A stretch of DNA of 64,000 nucleotides, taken from the NCBI GenBank assembly GCA_937872895.1, contig CALMUP010000051.1, positions 1 to 64,000 on the forward strand. Direction: 5' to 3'. The stretch comes from an uncultured Verrucomicrobiota bacterium (GTDB lineage: Bacteria; Verrucomicrobiota; Kiritimatiellia; CAIVKH01). The position numbers and the translations under genes are program-made. This document shows positions 7,524 through 14,803 of this stretch, piece after piece. The notes under the pieces are model-generated. The model did no database searches. It was not told where the DNA came from and was given only the letters and a program-made list of their open reading frames with translations. The stretch's first letter is position 1; every line of letters starts with the position of its first letter.

Positions 7524-7565
7524 TAATACGTTGGAGGTCAAAATGATGGCGATGGTGACCGTCGC
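7524..7565 (-). repeat. Post-gene recurrent element, copy 2
   Basis: The plus strand reads TAATACGTTGGAGGTCAAAA then TGATGGCGATGGTGACCGTCG. It ends about 20 bases before the stop codon of the minus-strand DUF2971 gene (7587). Confidence 0.8.
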
Positions 7566-7586
7566 TAGTCCTTCGCACTCCTCTAA

Positions 7587-8444
7587 TCATCTCCTGCGAA
7601 ACAATCTGATGCCATACTTCTGTTCATCCATTCTCGCATCGTAAACTTCTACATGTGATAACGACCGCAATTTCAGCAATTTTCCTAATTTCAGATGGTC
7701 ATCGAAAGACATCTGCATTCCGCAAATGACTTTGCATACACTGCCAGGACGAAAACGAAACAGGTGCGCAGCAGTGCCATTCTCAAGTCTTTTCCTTTTG
7801 TGGTTACGGATTGCAAATAAGCATCTCCATTCTTTTTCATATTTCCACGAATGTGCTTTTGTCAGGACCGCTTCACTATGATTCTGCGGAGTAAATCCCC
7901 ACGGCTGAGTGACGGACCATTTTACTGCTGGCCGATCCTTCGTGTAATCGACGCGGTATGGGCCTGATAATCTTTTTGTATAAAATACTGGTCGACGAAA
8001 ATCGAAGCCGATCACCATTCCTGTGTGTGATGCTGCATAGTGTGACCACATCAGGATGTTTTTCGGGTCTGTTGAGAAGCAGCATACTGCATAATGTTGG
8101 GCCGTGCCTCTTTGAACGATCCTACCTGGTTGATGATTCGTAAAAGTAGATAAAACCTGCCGGAGTGGTCCTCCCATTCCAAACACGACGAGTTCGATTG
8201 AATTGCGGATTGAGTCAATCGTGACGTCGGGTCCGATTTCACCGAGTTCCTTTTGGGTTCGATAATACGACTTAAGCTTCTTGGGGTCTTCATGCAATGA
8301 CTTAATAAAAATGTAATGCTCCTCCGTATTTGACCGAGGGCAGTATTCAAAGGGGTCATTCAGCTCTGAGAATGGCGACGCTTTTAGGCAATTGTTTGCA
8401 AGTGCACTTATGCCGAAAGGACCACAGTATTTGTAAAGTATCAT
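7587..8444 (-). CDS. DUF2971 family protein
   Basis: A 285-residue protein with the DUF2971 signature. It opens with LYKYCGPFGISALANNCLKA and continues to NDPFEY near residue 30. The centre is CCFSTDPKNILMWSHYAAS, then HTGMVIGFDF, with a later KYEKEWRCLF. The family is widespread in islands and near defence genes, but I know of no established biochemical activity. The gene is clearly AT-richer than its surroundings and both flanks carry recurrent elements, which suggests horizontal acquisition. Confidence 0.85.
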   Translation of the reverse strand: MILYKYCGPFGISALANNCLKASPFSELNDPFEYCPRSNTEEHYIFIKSLHEDPKKLKSYYRTQKELGEIGPDVTIDSIRNSIELVVFGMGGPLRQVLSTFTNHQPGRIVQRGTAQHYAVCCFSTDPKNILMWSHYAASHTGMVIGFDFRRPVFYTKRLSGPYRVDYTKDRPAVKWSVTQPWGFTPQNHSEAVLTKAHSWKYEKEWRCLFAIRNHKRKRLENGTAAHLFRFRPGSVCKVICGMQMSFDDHLKLGKLLKLRSLSHVEVYDARMDEQKYGIRLFRRR

Positions 8445-8510
8445 AAAATATCTGTCAGACGCATTTCATGTATTCTCGATTTCGCAGCAACATTTCATGT
8501 TGTTTGGAAC

Positions 8511-8538
8511 TTGCCGATGGTGATCATCGTTTACTGCC
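8511..8538 (-). repeat. Post-gene recurrent element, diverged copy
   Basis: The plus strand reads TTGCCGATGGTGATCATCG then TTTACTGCC, matching the core GGCGATGGTGACCGTCGTTT with several changes. It is not next to a stop codon; the 80 bases between it and copy 3 hold no gene, as if a gene had been lost. Confidence 0.5.
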
Positions 8539-8620
8539 GACTTTCCAATAATCATTCGCCGCATACCTGATTAGCTATAGAAATTGCAGCTAAGAGTGAA
8601 AATTGACCACGGCTTGAAGA

Positions 8621-8669
8621 TAATACGCTGGAGGTCATGAGGATGGCGATGGTGACCGTCGTTTACCCG
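8621..8669 (-). repeat. Post-gene recurrent element, copy 3
   Basis: The plus strand reads TAATACGCTGGAGGTCATGA then GGATGGCGATGGTGACCGTC, then GTTTACCCG. It abuts the stop codon of the lipoprotein gene at 8672. On the minus strand GGTCA pairs with TGACC, and TAA..CG with CG..TTA outside it. Confidence 0.8.
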
Positions 8670-8671
8670 TT

Positions 8672-9235
8672 TCATTGGACGTACTCCATTGATAAAATAT
8701 CGGCGTTTTCGAACGCATCATGTATTATAGTATTATCCAGAAATGGGTAATAAGATCGCATTTCCTTGGTTGATTCCATAAAATTATTTTTTTTGGAAAC
8801 AAGACTCCACTTGTAATTAACAAATGTTCCGTCAACTTCACTGCTAGTTTCGCCAAGATAATCTCCAACGTAGTATGCGTGACCGGGCATAACAGTAAAA
8901 CACAAACTTGCGGATGTTGCAATATAATGAGACTTAAAACCTTCACCAGTAGCACAAATCAACTTATTGATGCTATAATTTCCCGGCGGCACAGAAATTG
9001 CAACAAGTGGTCTATGCTTGCTGAACTTAATTATATAATCTTTTCCGGTATTTTCACTTTTCAATACTAAGCCAAGTTGAAGCGAATTAAATGCTGGCAG
9101 TTGTTTGAAACGACCGTAAACAACCCCCTCGCCGGCCTGAAGCGGTTTAGCATCTCGAATCGCTGGTGCATAACTAACACAACCAGAAACTAGTAATGAA
9201 AAAGAAAGTACTAGACTAAAGGATTTGCCGATCAT
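8672..9235 (-). CDS. Lipoprotein of unknown function
   Basis: A 187-residue predicted lipoprotein: MIGKSFSLVLSFSLLVSGCV, with lipobox LVSGC and acylated Cys at residue 19. The mature domain has short beta-strand blocks (GEGVVYGRFKQL, RPLVAISVPPGNYSI, HAYYVGDYLG) reminiscent of DUF2846/carboxypeptidase-regulatory-like sandwich lipoproteins, but I cannot assign a family firmly. Strongly AT-rich compared with the chromosome, single gene, followed directly by a recurrent element. Confidence 0.75.
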   Translation of the reverse strand: MIGKSFSLVLSFSLLVSGCVSYAPAIRDAKPLQAGEGVVYGRFKQLPAFNSLQLGLVLKSENTGKDYIIKFSKHRPLVAISVPPGNYSINKLICATGEGFKSHYIATSASLCFTVMPGHAYYVGDYLGETSSEVDGTFVNYKWSLVSKKNNFMESTKEMRSYYPFLDNTIIHDAFENADILSMEYVQ

Positions 9236-9306
9236 CGCATATTACCTTTTTTGAGTTTGGATACACTTGCAACATAATCAAGATATGAACTGGTAGTATA
9301 TGCATT

Positions 9307-9339
9307 ATAAAGGAGGGCGAAGCTGACCGTCTATTACCC
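9307..9339 (-). repeat. Post-gene recurrent element, diverged copy
   Basis: The plus strand reads ATAAAGGAGGGCGAAGCTGA then CCGTCTATTACCC, matching the core in GGCGA..NTGACCGTC..TTACCC. It lies 15 bases before the stop of the AIPR gene (9354). Confidence 0.55.
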
Positions 9340-9353
9340 TGAGCATTCTGTGG

Positions 9354-11126
9354 CTACCGCATCCCCAATCCCCGCAAGTAGCTTGCGACGTTCTCAAAGA
9401 ATGGTTGGCTCTTGAGCAGGGTCGGCCAACTCTTTGCGGCGGACCCCGGGTTTGCTTTGGCGTAGTCGAGCATGTGGCACAGCAGCTCGCCCAGTATTTC
9501 AACGCGACCAGACTCCAGATCGCTCACGAGTTCGTCGACGACACGCCCCCTGATGCGGTGACAGAACTCAAATACGGCAGCAGTCAAGAACACGGAACAC
9601 TGCGGAATGACCTGGTCAATCACATCCCCGTAGGACGACACGAGTCGATTACCCAACAGACGCGCATAGTCCTCACGCCAGTCTGCGAGTCGGAGTTTGC
9701 GCCGCTTCAGCGATGCGAACTGCTGCACATACGTTTCCACGACGGACTTTATTCGGTAGGATGCAACAAAGTCGCGCGACGTCAGTTCGTCGTTAAAGAT
9801 GCGATCAAAGAAGCCTCCATCGTCGGGACCTTGAAACATTCTCTGAGGGTTCTTCTTCGCGAGCTCCGGCAGTCTTCTGAACGTAGTTACGTATGCCTGG
9901 GTGCCTTCCTTGAGTGGTATCACACGGTCCTTGAGAAGACCAGGGCCACCGAGTTTCTGTTCGATCACGGTCCTCTCTCGATCAGACAGCGACAGAACCT
10001 CGTCCTGCCTTCTCTCAAGAAACCATCCGAGAGTGAGCAAGGAGTGAGCAAGCTGGACGACCCTCGGGTTGTTCGACCGAAGAAAACTGCTTTCCACTCG
10101 ATTCTGGTTGTTCAGGTTTACGGCAACGTTGCTTGCGAACTCCTTGTCTCCCTGCGACGTAATGACCCGCACAGGGACAATTGTCTCGGGACGCAAGACA
10201 CCGTCCCCCTGCGCCCTTGCCAACACCCTTAACGTCTGGCCGCCGTTGACAACCTGAGCGTGCTCAAGTGTGAGTCGCCCGACAAACTGGTCCCACTTAG
10301 CATCTACACAAAGAAACGTGACGCCATTGTTGAAATGAAAGAAGTTGGGTGAGTCGTCCCCGGTACACGTCTGCCGGATGCTGGCATTTGTCGTCTTGTC
10401 ACCCTGATAGACACGGATGTTCTGCTGTAGAAGTTGCTCGCCGTGTTGACGATAGAGATCGGCCAAAGCCGTGCCCTTTGCATGAAGAATGTAGCTGTCA
10501 TGGTTTGCTGACCGGATCTGATATGGCGGCTGCCGATCAAGGACGAAAACAATCGACCCATCAATCGTCGGCAGGTTCTTCTGGTAGAACTCGTCCTGCA
10601 GCGCCTTTAGGTCTACGACAGACCACGTGATGAAGTCCTCGGTCGGCCCGCCAAGCCCCTTCACGAATGCATTCAACTTCTGGACAGGCTCATCGGCAAG
10701 AGCGGCCCCGCTCGTGACAAGGTGTATACGGTACCCTGACGGTACGATTTGGTAGATCTGCTCTATCATCTCGTTAAGCGCTCCATTTGCCACCGCCTTA
10801 TGCTCACGCCTCAAGATTAGGTGAAGTCCGGATATGATCTTGTCGACATCTCCCCCTGGGAAGCCCGCTTCCGCGTTGGCGGGGTTCTTAAACTGGTAGA
10901 AGTGTACATAGTTATCGGGGTCGATCCGCAAAGCATCGATGCCGAGGTCGCCGCCATCGTCGCACACAATCTCCTCGATCTCCGCCGGACCCATGTTCTT
11001 CAGTTTCGAGAAGTACCAGTAGATGAGGTAGTCTCCGCGCTTCTCTAGCCCACAGGACTTGGCAAGAAGCGAGGACTCGTTCTCCAGTTGCTCCTTGAAG
11101 AGATTAAGTAATGCCGTCAATGCCAT
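9354..11126 (-). CDS. AIPR family (abortive phage infection) protein with nuclease-like N-terminus
   Basis: A 590-residue protein. The central part carries AIPR hallmarks: DLYRQHGEQLLQQNIRVYQG, then FFHFNNGVTFLCVDA and HAQVVNGGQTLRVLARAQ, with AVNLNNQNRVESSFLRSNNP after it. The N-terminal 100 residues look like a PD-(D/E)xK nuclease core: GGDLGIDAL around D64, then HFYQFK with Q78 and K80. AIPR proteins take their name from abortive infection systems (AbiR-like) and are commonly found in defence islands. A clean GAGGAG site precedes ATG 11126. A hairpin and the cassette-type box GCCCAAC separate it from the J-domain gene upstream. Confidence 0.88.
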   Translation of the reverse strand: MALTALLNLFKEQLENESSLLAKSCGLEKRGDYLIYWYFSKLKNMGPAEIEEIVCDDGGDLGIDALRIDPDNYVHFYQFKNPANAEAGFPGGDVDKIISGLHLILRREHKAVANGALNEMIEQIYQIVPSGYRIHLVTSGAALADEPVQKLNAFVKGLGGPTEDFITWSVVDLKALQDEFYQKNLPTIDGSIVFVLDRQPPYQIRSANHDSYILHAKGTALADLYRQHGEQLLQQNIRVYQGDKTTNASIRQTCTGDDSPNFFHFNNGVTFLCVDAKWDQFVGRLTLEHAQVVNGGQTLRVLARAQGDGVLRPETIVPVRVITSQGDKEFASNVAVNLNNQNRVESSFLRSNNPRVVQLAHSLLTLGWFLERRQDEVLSLSDRERTVIEQKLGGPGLLKDRVIPLKEGTQAYVTTFRRLPELAKKNPQRMFQGPDDGGFFDRIFNDELTSRDFVASYRIKSVVETYVQQFASLKRRKLRLADWREDYARLLGNRLVSSYGDVIDQVIPQCSVFLTAAVFEFCHRIRGRVVDELVSDLESGRVEILGELLCHMLDYAKANPGSAAKSWPTLLKSQPFFENVASYLRGLGMR

Positions 11127-11149
11127 GCGATACTCCTCTCATATGCGCT

Positions 11150-11215
11150 CCAGCGACCACCCTGAGTGGCGGGGGACCGCTGCGGTACCCCGTCCACTCT
11201 AGGGACATGTTGGGC
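11150..11215 (-). other. attC-like site (hairpin plus GCCCAAC box) after the J-domain gene
   Basis: On the minus strand the stop codon runs into TAGCCCAAC, an exact RYYYAAC box. A 45-base hairpin follows (11204-11160 on the plus strand): CCCTAGAGTGG pairs with CCACTCAGGG leaving one extrahelical A, then CGGGG with CCCCG, then ACCGC with GCGGT around a single base. The far box is degenerate (GCTGGAGC where GTTGGGC would be expected). The exact complement GTTGGGC lies at the other end of the block, at 12715-12721. Confidence 0.5.
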
Positions 11216-11748
11216 TATTCTACTTTTCCGTATTTGCTTTTGAAGTGCTGATACGCGGCATTTATTTCTTTCATTTCCTGTTCTGCCACTAATCGCAGCT
11301 TCGGGCCGAGATGGCTTACTCGATCGGGGTGATATTGGAGTACTAGCTGTTTGTAGATCCTCTGTACGTCCGAGAACGTTACGGTTCCTTTAAGCCCTAG
11401 GATAGTCCCATAATACTTATCGTCTTTGGGAGCTGCGGTGCTTTGCCGATATTCGCTATCATTGTCTTTGCTGCGACTGTCGGATTTACCGGACTCAGAG
11501 CTGCTCCCCGAGCGACCGTAATCTTGAGATGAGTTGGAATCTGAATCTGAACGGCTATCTGATTGTCTGCTCTTTCGATACGCATCGCGTTTCTTTTCTT
11601 GGTCACGAGTGTATGGGATTGAACTGGGTGGCACTTGCGTTGAGTTGCCGCAGCAAGAGCACCATATGCTGCGCCCAATGAAATTGTGATTGGCGAACAT
11701 TTCATGACAACAATTTGGGCAGGGAAATGTGATAAATGTAGAATTCAT
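11215..11748 (-). CDS. Zinc-ribbon / Ser-rich linker / J-domain protein
   Basis: A 177-residue co-chaperone-like protein. Residues 10-33 form a zinc ribbon (CPNC at 10-13, CSCC at 30-33). Residues about 45-108 are a Ser/Asp/Arg-rich disordered linker. Residues 110-175 are a J domain with helix II QRIYKQLVLQYHPDRV, the essential HPD at 140-142, and helix III EMKEINAAYQHFKSKYG. J domains stimulate an Hsp70 ATPase; the ribbon may choose the client. It lies downstream of the Myb-like and TIR-like genes in what looks like one cassette, and its stop overlaps the GCCCAAC box. Confidence 0.9.
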   Translation of the reverse strand: MNSTFITFPCPNCCHEMFANHNFIGRSIWCSCCGNSTQVPPSSIPYTRDQEKKRDAYRKSRQSDSRSDSDSNSSQDYGRSGSSSESGKSDSRSKDNDSEYRQSTAAPKDDKYYGTILGLKGTVTFSDVQRIYKQLVLQYHPDRVSHLGPKLRLVAEQEMKEINAAYQHFKSKYGKVE

Positions 11749-11829
11749 CTGTTGTCAGGTCGCTGTCGATTGAGTTTAGATCAAGTCGATTGGCGAACGA
11801 CCGACCCATCGAGGACTATGTCGAGCACT

Positions 11830-12033
11830 CTATTTCTTCTTTCCGTATGGACTCTGATTTGTTGGCTTCAGCGAGATGTTGTTGTCAGAGGCTTTGCTCC
11901 TCACGGAATCCTCCGTTCTTCCGAGCTTAAGACCAATCACTCTTGTCGGTGTGTTCTCTTTGGCAAGTTTGCGGAGTTGCAACACATCGGACTTCGTCCA
12001 TTCCTTACCACTGTTTCGATTGTACTTCGCCAT
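11830..12033 (-). CDS. Small Myb/SANT-like HTH protein
   Basis: A 67-residue protein starting at ATG 12033 behind the ribosome site AAGGAG. The sequence WTKSDVLQLRKLAKENTPTR, then VIGLKLGRTEDSVRSKA, is a three-helix Myb/SANT- or GcrA-like DNA-binding unit: a Trp at the first helix and an 'LGRT..SVRSKA' recognition helix. The basic tail ends SPYGKKK. Very similar small proteins occur in many bacteria as I recall, without an assigned function. It lies 32 bases after the TIR-like gene and about 80 bases before the J-domain gene on the same strand. Confidence 0.75.
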   Translation of the reverse strand: MAKYNRNSGKEWTKSDVLQLRKLAKENTPTRVIGLKLGRTEDSVRSKASDNNISLKPTNQSPYGKKK

Positions 12034-12065
12034 GATATTTCTCCTTGCTGTGACTGGTCCTGGCA

Positions 12066-12683
12066 TCAGGACCGTGATTCTATCCATTCGTAGATCAGAT
12101 TAATGTAGTCTCCGAAAATAAGGGTGGACAATGTCAGCCGTTTCTTGCGGCACTGTTTTGGTAGCCAAGTGCTGAACAAGCCGTAATCCCGCCATACTGC
12201 ATTCCCGCCAATAATTGTTGCTTTTGGCGAACATGTGGCTAGCCAGTCTCGGATCATCTTCACAATCTTTTCTGGACTGTTATTATGAGCGCTAATGTCC
12301 TGTCCCTTGATATCTGATATAAATTTCTCATAGGTATGTGCTTTGGCCTCAAAAATGATGCATCGCTTGCGGTCGTGTTCTTCACGGCCATAATACTTTG
12401 CTGCCAAAAAGATACCGAGTTCAAGGGGCATGTTGAATCGTGGCAGGCGACTCTTGCGATCGAGCTGTGTGCGTGAGAGATCGTGAATGCCATATCTGCA
12501 TTCCGTTATGATTCGGAATATCTTGTTTAGACGTATCTCGCTAGAATCGCTTTCTTCAAGTGCAGAGCGTGCCGTAAAGCCACAGCGAAGTATCGAGAAT
12601 ATCATGGCGCGGAGTCGCGGCGTGTAGCTGTCATCGATCGGACAGTTTATAAACACGCTGTAGTTGTAACTGTTTTTGGCCAT
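12066..12683 (-). CDS. TIR-like / nucleoside-deoxyribosyltransferase-like protein
   Basis: A 205-residue protein with a Rossmann-like layout. Strand 1 is YSVFINCPIDD (residues 8-18). A helix and strand follow with CGFTARSALEESDSSEIRL, then the strand-turn YGIHDLSRT (64-72). The segment PRFNMPLELGIFLAAKYYG (81-99) contains a conserved-looking Glu (E88) at the position of the catalytic Glu of TIR NADases and nucleoside 2-deoxyribosyltransferases. The resemblance is by motif order only. Such proteins are frequent NAD- or nucleotide-degrading effectors in phage defence. It is the first gene of the block, 30 bases inside a GTTGGGC box. Confidence 0.6.
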   Translation of the reverse strand: MAKNSYNYSVFINCPIDDSYTPRLRAMIFSILRCGFTARSALEESDSSEIRLNKIFRIITECRYGIHDLSRTQLDRKSRLPRFNMPLELGIFLAAKYYGREEHDRKRCIIFEAKAHTYEKFISDIKGQDISAHNNSPEKIVKMIRDWLATCSPKATIIGGNAVWRDYGLFSTWLPKQCRKKRLTLSTLIFGDYINLIYEWIESRS

Positions 12684-12714
12684 GTTGTGTCTGTGTGCCT
12701 CTGTGTCGTCTTAT

Positions 12715-12786
12715 GCCCAACATCGAAATAGCCGTCACGCACAGCAAAGCACCGGGCGGTGACATGCGTTTGTGGCTTTGTTGATA
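12715..12786 (-). other. attC-like site before the TIR-like gene
   Basis: On the minus strand this 72-base stretch runs from TATCAAC to GTTGGGC. GTTGGGC fits the GTTRRRY consensus exactly; TATCAAC fits RYYYAAC in five of seven places. AAGCC pairs with GGCT and GTCAC with GTGAC inside, leaving unpaired spacers, as in folded integron attC sites. The TTGGGC end is complementary to the GCCCAAC box found after the J-domain gene, which is what a cassette inserted next to an older attC would show. Confidence 0.45.
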
Positions 12787-13111
12787 ATCAAGCAGTTGCA
12801 GGAAAATACTGACGCATAGCGCGGAAATGGGAGTCTGGATCGTACGTCAACACGCGTGATGGATGGGGCGGGTTGGTCTTGCGGCGTGGCTGGATGGTAC
12901 GGGTACTCGGCCGCTTGGGGCGGAAGGGTTCGCGACCTTGGGTTTTGCGTTGGCATCCTCGACCTCCTTGTCAGGCACACCCGGATGCTCGTCACGCTAG
13001 GGCGAAGTAGTTTCCGGGTCAAGCCGGTTCGGCCTACACTGCAAGAAGGATGCCCAAACCCGAATCCTGATAACGGAGCCGTCCTCCGATGTCGAAACCG
13101 TACAAACGAAA
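12787..13111. other. Gene-free stretch, nothing recognised
   Basis: GC-rich sequence between the attC-like site and the hairpin element. Open frames crossing it are low-complexity and run into the repeat, so I do not call them. No tRNA, clear terminator or known RNA structure was seen. Confidence 0.5.
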
Positions 13112-13338
13112 GATGATGATCCCCGCCTTTATCGGCGAGCGCAGCGATGCCGATGCGTAAACACCTGGATTCTTCGGGTATTTTTGCGGAGCAAACATAG
13201 CGAAACGACCGCCGGATTTGCCGTGATTTCAAGGCGGAGTAGCGGGGGCTGGACTCATGTCCGCCCCCGCTGCTCCAACGCCGAAAGCGCGGTGAATCCG
13301 GCGGTCGTTTCGCGGCCCGAAGAATCCAGGTATCATCC
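13112..13338. repeat. Long hairpin-forming element, copy 2
   Basis: The same element as 1918-2142. ACCTGGATTCTTCGGG (13162 on) pairs exactly with CCCGAAGAATCCAGGT. GCGAAACGACCGCCGGATT pairs with AATCCGGCGGTCGTTTCGC. The centre AGCGGGGGC pairs with GCCCCCGCT around a 13-base loop. This gives a nearly perfect palindrome of about 170 bases. The 5' lead CTTTATCGGCGAGCG and the bounding GATGAT / ATCATC are also shared. The arms differ between copies but complement each other within each copy, so pairing has been conserved. Confidence 0.8.
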
Positions 13339-13555
13339 GCAGGGAATCATCTCATTCCGCAGCCAAACCTGTGGGATGACTCTGATCTGATCAGGTGTTG
13401 CGATTACGCGCGCTCTCCCGTGCGGGCTTACGGCATGACCGCGCGACAGACGACTCTTCACCGACCCGCTTCGTCGCCTCCTGCTCCCCCCGCCAGGCGC
13501 CGATCCGATATCCGGTGGTGACAAGCGGGGGCGGGTGTGGCTACAACTAGCGGCC

Positions 13556-14416
13556 ATGAGCCGAACACGACCGACGTCCCGACGCCCCGCCCCGCCCCTC
13601 TGCCGCGACAAGCACCTGCTCTACGAAGCAGCCGTGCAGGAGGTGGATGACGACATCCGGTTCATGCGGCGCATCTATGCCCGCCACCGCGGCCGACCCC
13701 TCGCCTTCCTGCGCGAGGACTTCTGCGGCACCGCGAAACTGGCCGCCCGCTTCGTGTCGATGAACCCCTCCCACCACGCCCTCGGCGTGGACATCGATCC
13801 GGAACCGCTGGACTGGGGCCTGCGCCACCATGTCCACCGCACCGGCGAAGCCGGACTGCGGCTGAAACTCCTCCGCGACGACGTCCTGGCCGTGCACCGT
13901 CCGGCCGCCGACGCGGTCTGCGCCTTCAACTTCTCCTATTTCCTGTTCCGCACCCGCGAATCCCTCCGCGCCTACTTCACCTCGGCCCGGCGCTCCCTGA
14001 AATCCGACGGCCTGCTCTTCCTCGACGCCTTCGGCGGCCTGGCCTCGATGACCACCACCAAGGATACCCGGAGCATCCCGGACGGCCATGATCCCGACGG
14101 CCACCCGCTGCCGCCCTACATCTACGAATGGGAACACGCCCACTTCGACGTGCTGACCCACCACCTGACCTGCCACATCCACTTCGAACTGAAGGACGGC
14201 TCGCGCCTCGACCGCGCCTTCACCTACCACTGGCGGTTGTGGAGCCTGCCCGAACTGCGCGAACTGCTGCTCGAAGCCGGCTTCGACCGGGTCGAGATCT
14301 ATACCCACGGCTTCGACGACATGGGCGAGTCCGACAGCCGCTGGCGCCAGCGGAAACACTACGAGAACGAGGACGGCTGGCTGGCCTACCTCGTGGCGAT
14401 CAAGGATCCGCGCTGA
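13556..14416 (+). CDS. Class I SAM-dependent methyltransferase
   Basis: A 286-residue methyltransferase. The SAM-binding region is AFLREDFCGTAKLAARFV, with the motif II acid in ALGVDIDPEPLDWGLRHH. A later strand pair ends in GLLFLDAFGG, and FNFSYFLFRTRESLRAYF lies between. The C-terminal YEWEHAHFDVL...RAFTYHWRLWSLPELRELL is typical of this Rossmann methyltransferase group. The substrate is unknown. ATG 13556 is chosen because the seven upstream codons add nothing family-like. It converges on the ureide operon, with 36 bases between the stop codons. Confidence 0.85.
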   Translation: MSRTRPTSRRPAPPLCRDKHLLYEAAVQEVDDDIRFMRRIYARHRGRPLAFLREDFCGTAKLAARFVSMNPSHHALGVDIDPEPLDWGLRHHVHRTGEAGLRLKLLRDDVLAVHRPAADAVCAFNFSYFLFRTRESLRAYFTSARRSLKSDGLLFLDAFGGLASMTTTKDTRSIPDGHDPDGHPLPPYIYEWEHAHFDVLTHHLTCHIHFELKDGSRLDRAFTYHWRLWSLPELRELLLEAGFDRVEIYTHGFDDMGESDSRWRQRKHYENEDGWLAYLVAIKDPR

Positions 14417-14452
14417 TCCATCCGGGCCGCGTACCGCCGGCACTGCGACCGG

Positions 14453-14803
14453 TCAACTGCCGCGGTAGGTCGAGTAGCCGTAGGGACTGAGCAGCAGCGG
14501 GATGTGGTAATGCGGGGCCGGGTCGGTGATCTGGAAGACCACATCGACGTAGGGATAAAATCCACTGGTGTCGTGCTGGGCGAAGTAGTCGCCGGTGTTG
14601 AACCGCATCCGGTACCGGCCGGGCTTCACGGCATGATCGATCGGCAGCAGGTCGGCGACGCGTCCGTCGTCGTTGGTGATCCCGGTGGCGAGGATGATCC
14701 AGCGGTCGGTCGCCTCCTCGACATAGAGCCGCACCGGCACACCCGAGGCGGGCTGGCCGAGGGCGGTGTCGAGGACGTGGGTGGTGATGGGTGACCGTTT
14801 CAT
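14453..14803 (-). CDS. uraH: 5-hydroxyisourate hydrolase (transthyretin-like)
   Basis: A 116-residue HIU hydrolase that opens the 5-hydroxyisourate ring to OHCU, the step after urate oxidation. Signature features: ITTHVLDTALGQPASGVPVR with its catalytic His near the N-terminus, GRYRMRFNTGDYF, FYPYVDVVFQI, HYHIPLLLSPYGYSTYRGS, and the diagnostic C-terminal YRGS. Its ATG overlaps the stop of the DUF6986 gene by one base (TGATG), so it is translationally coupled as the last gene of the operon. Confidence 0.96.
   Translation of the reverse strand: MKRSPITTHVLDTALGQPASGVPVRLYVEEATDRWIILATGITNDDGRVADLLPIDHAVKPGRYRMRFNTGDYFAQHDTSGFYPYVDVVFQITDPAPHYHIPLLLSPYGYSTYRGS

Noticed and set aside
7422-7541. 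N-terminal extension of the ABM-fold protein
   Set aside because: The extra residues are translated repeat DNA shared with 5302-5450; the strong GGAGGAGG site places the start at 7421.
5384-9339. Canonical attC sites at the recurrent post-gene elements
   Set aside because: The elements fold but lack GTTRRRY/RYYYAAC boxes in consistent places, so I kept them apart from the better attC-like sites at 11150 and 12715.
12735-13232. 165-residue minus-strand frame upstream of the TIR-like gene
   Set aside because: Runs through the palindromic repeat and the attC-like site; no motif and no ribosome site.
4930-13338. Prophage
   Set aside because: No capsid, portal, terminase, tail, lysis or phage integrase gene is visible; content fits a cassette or island region.
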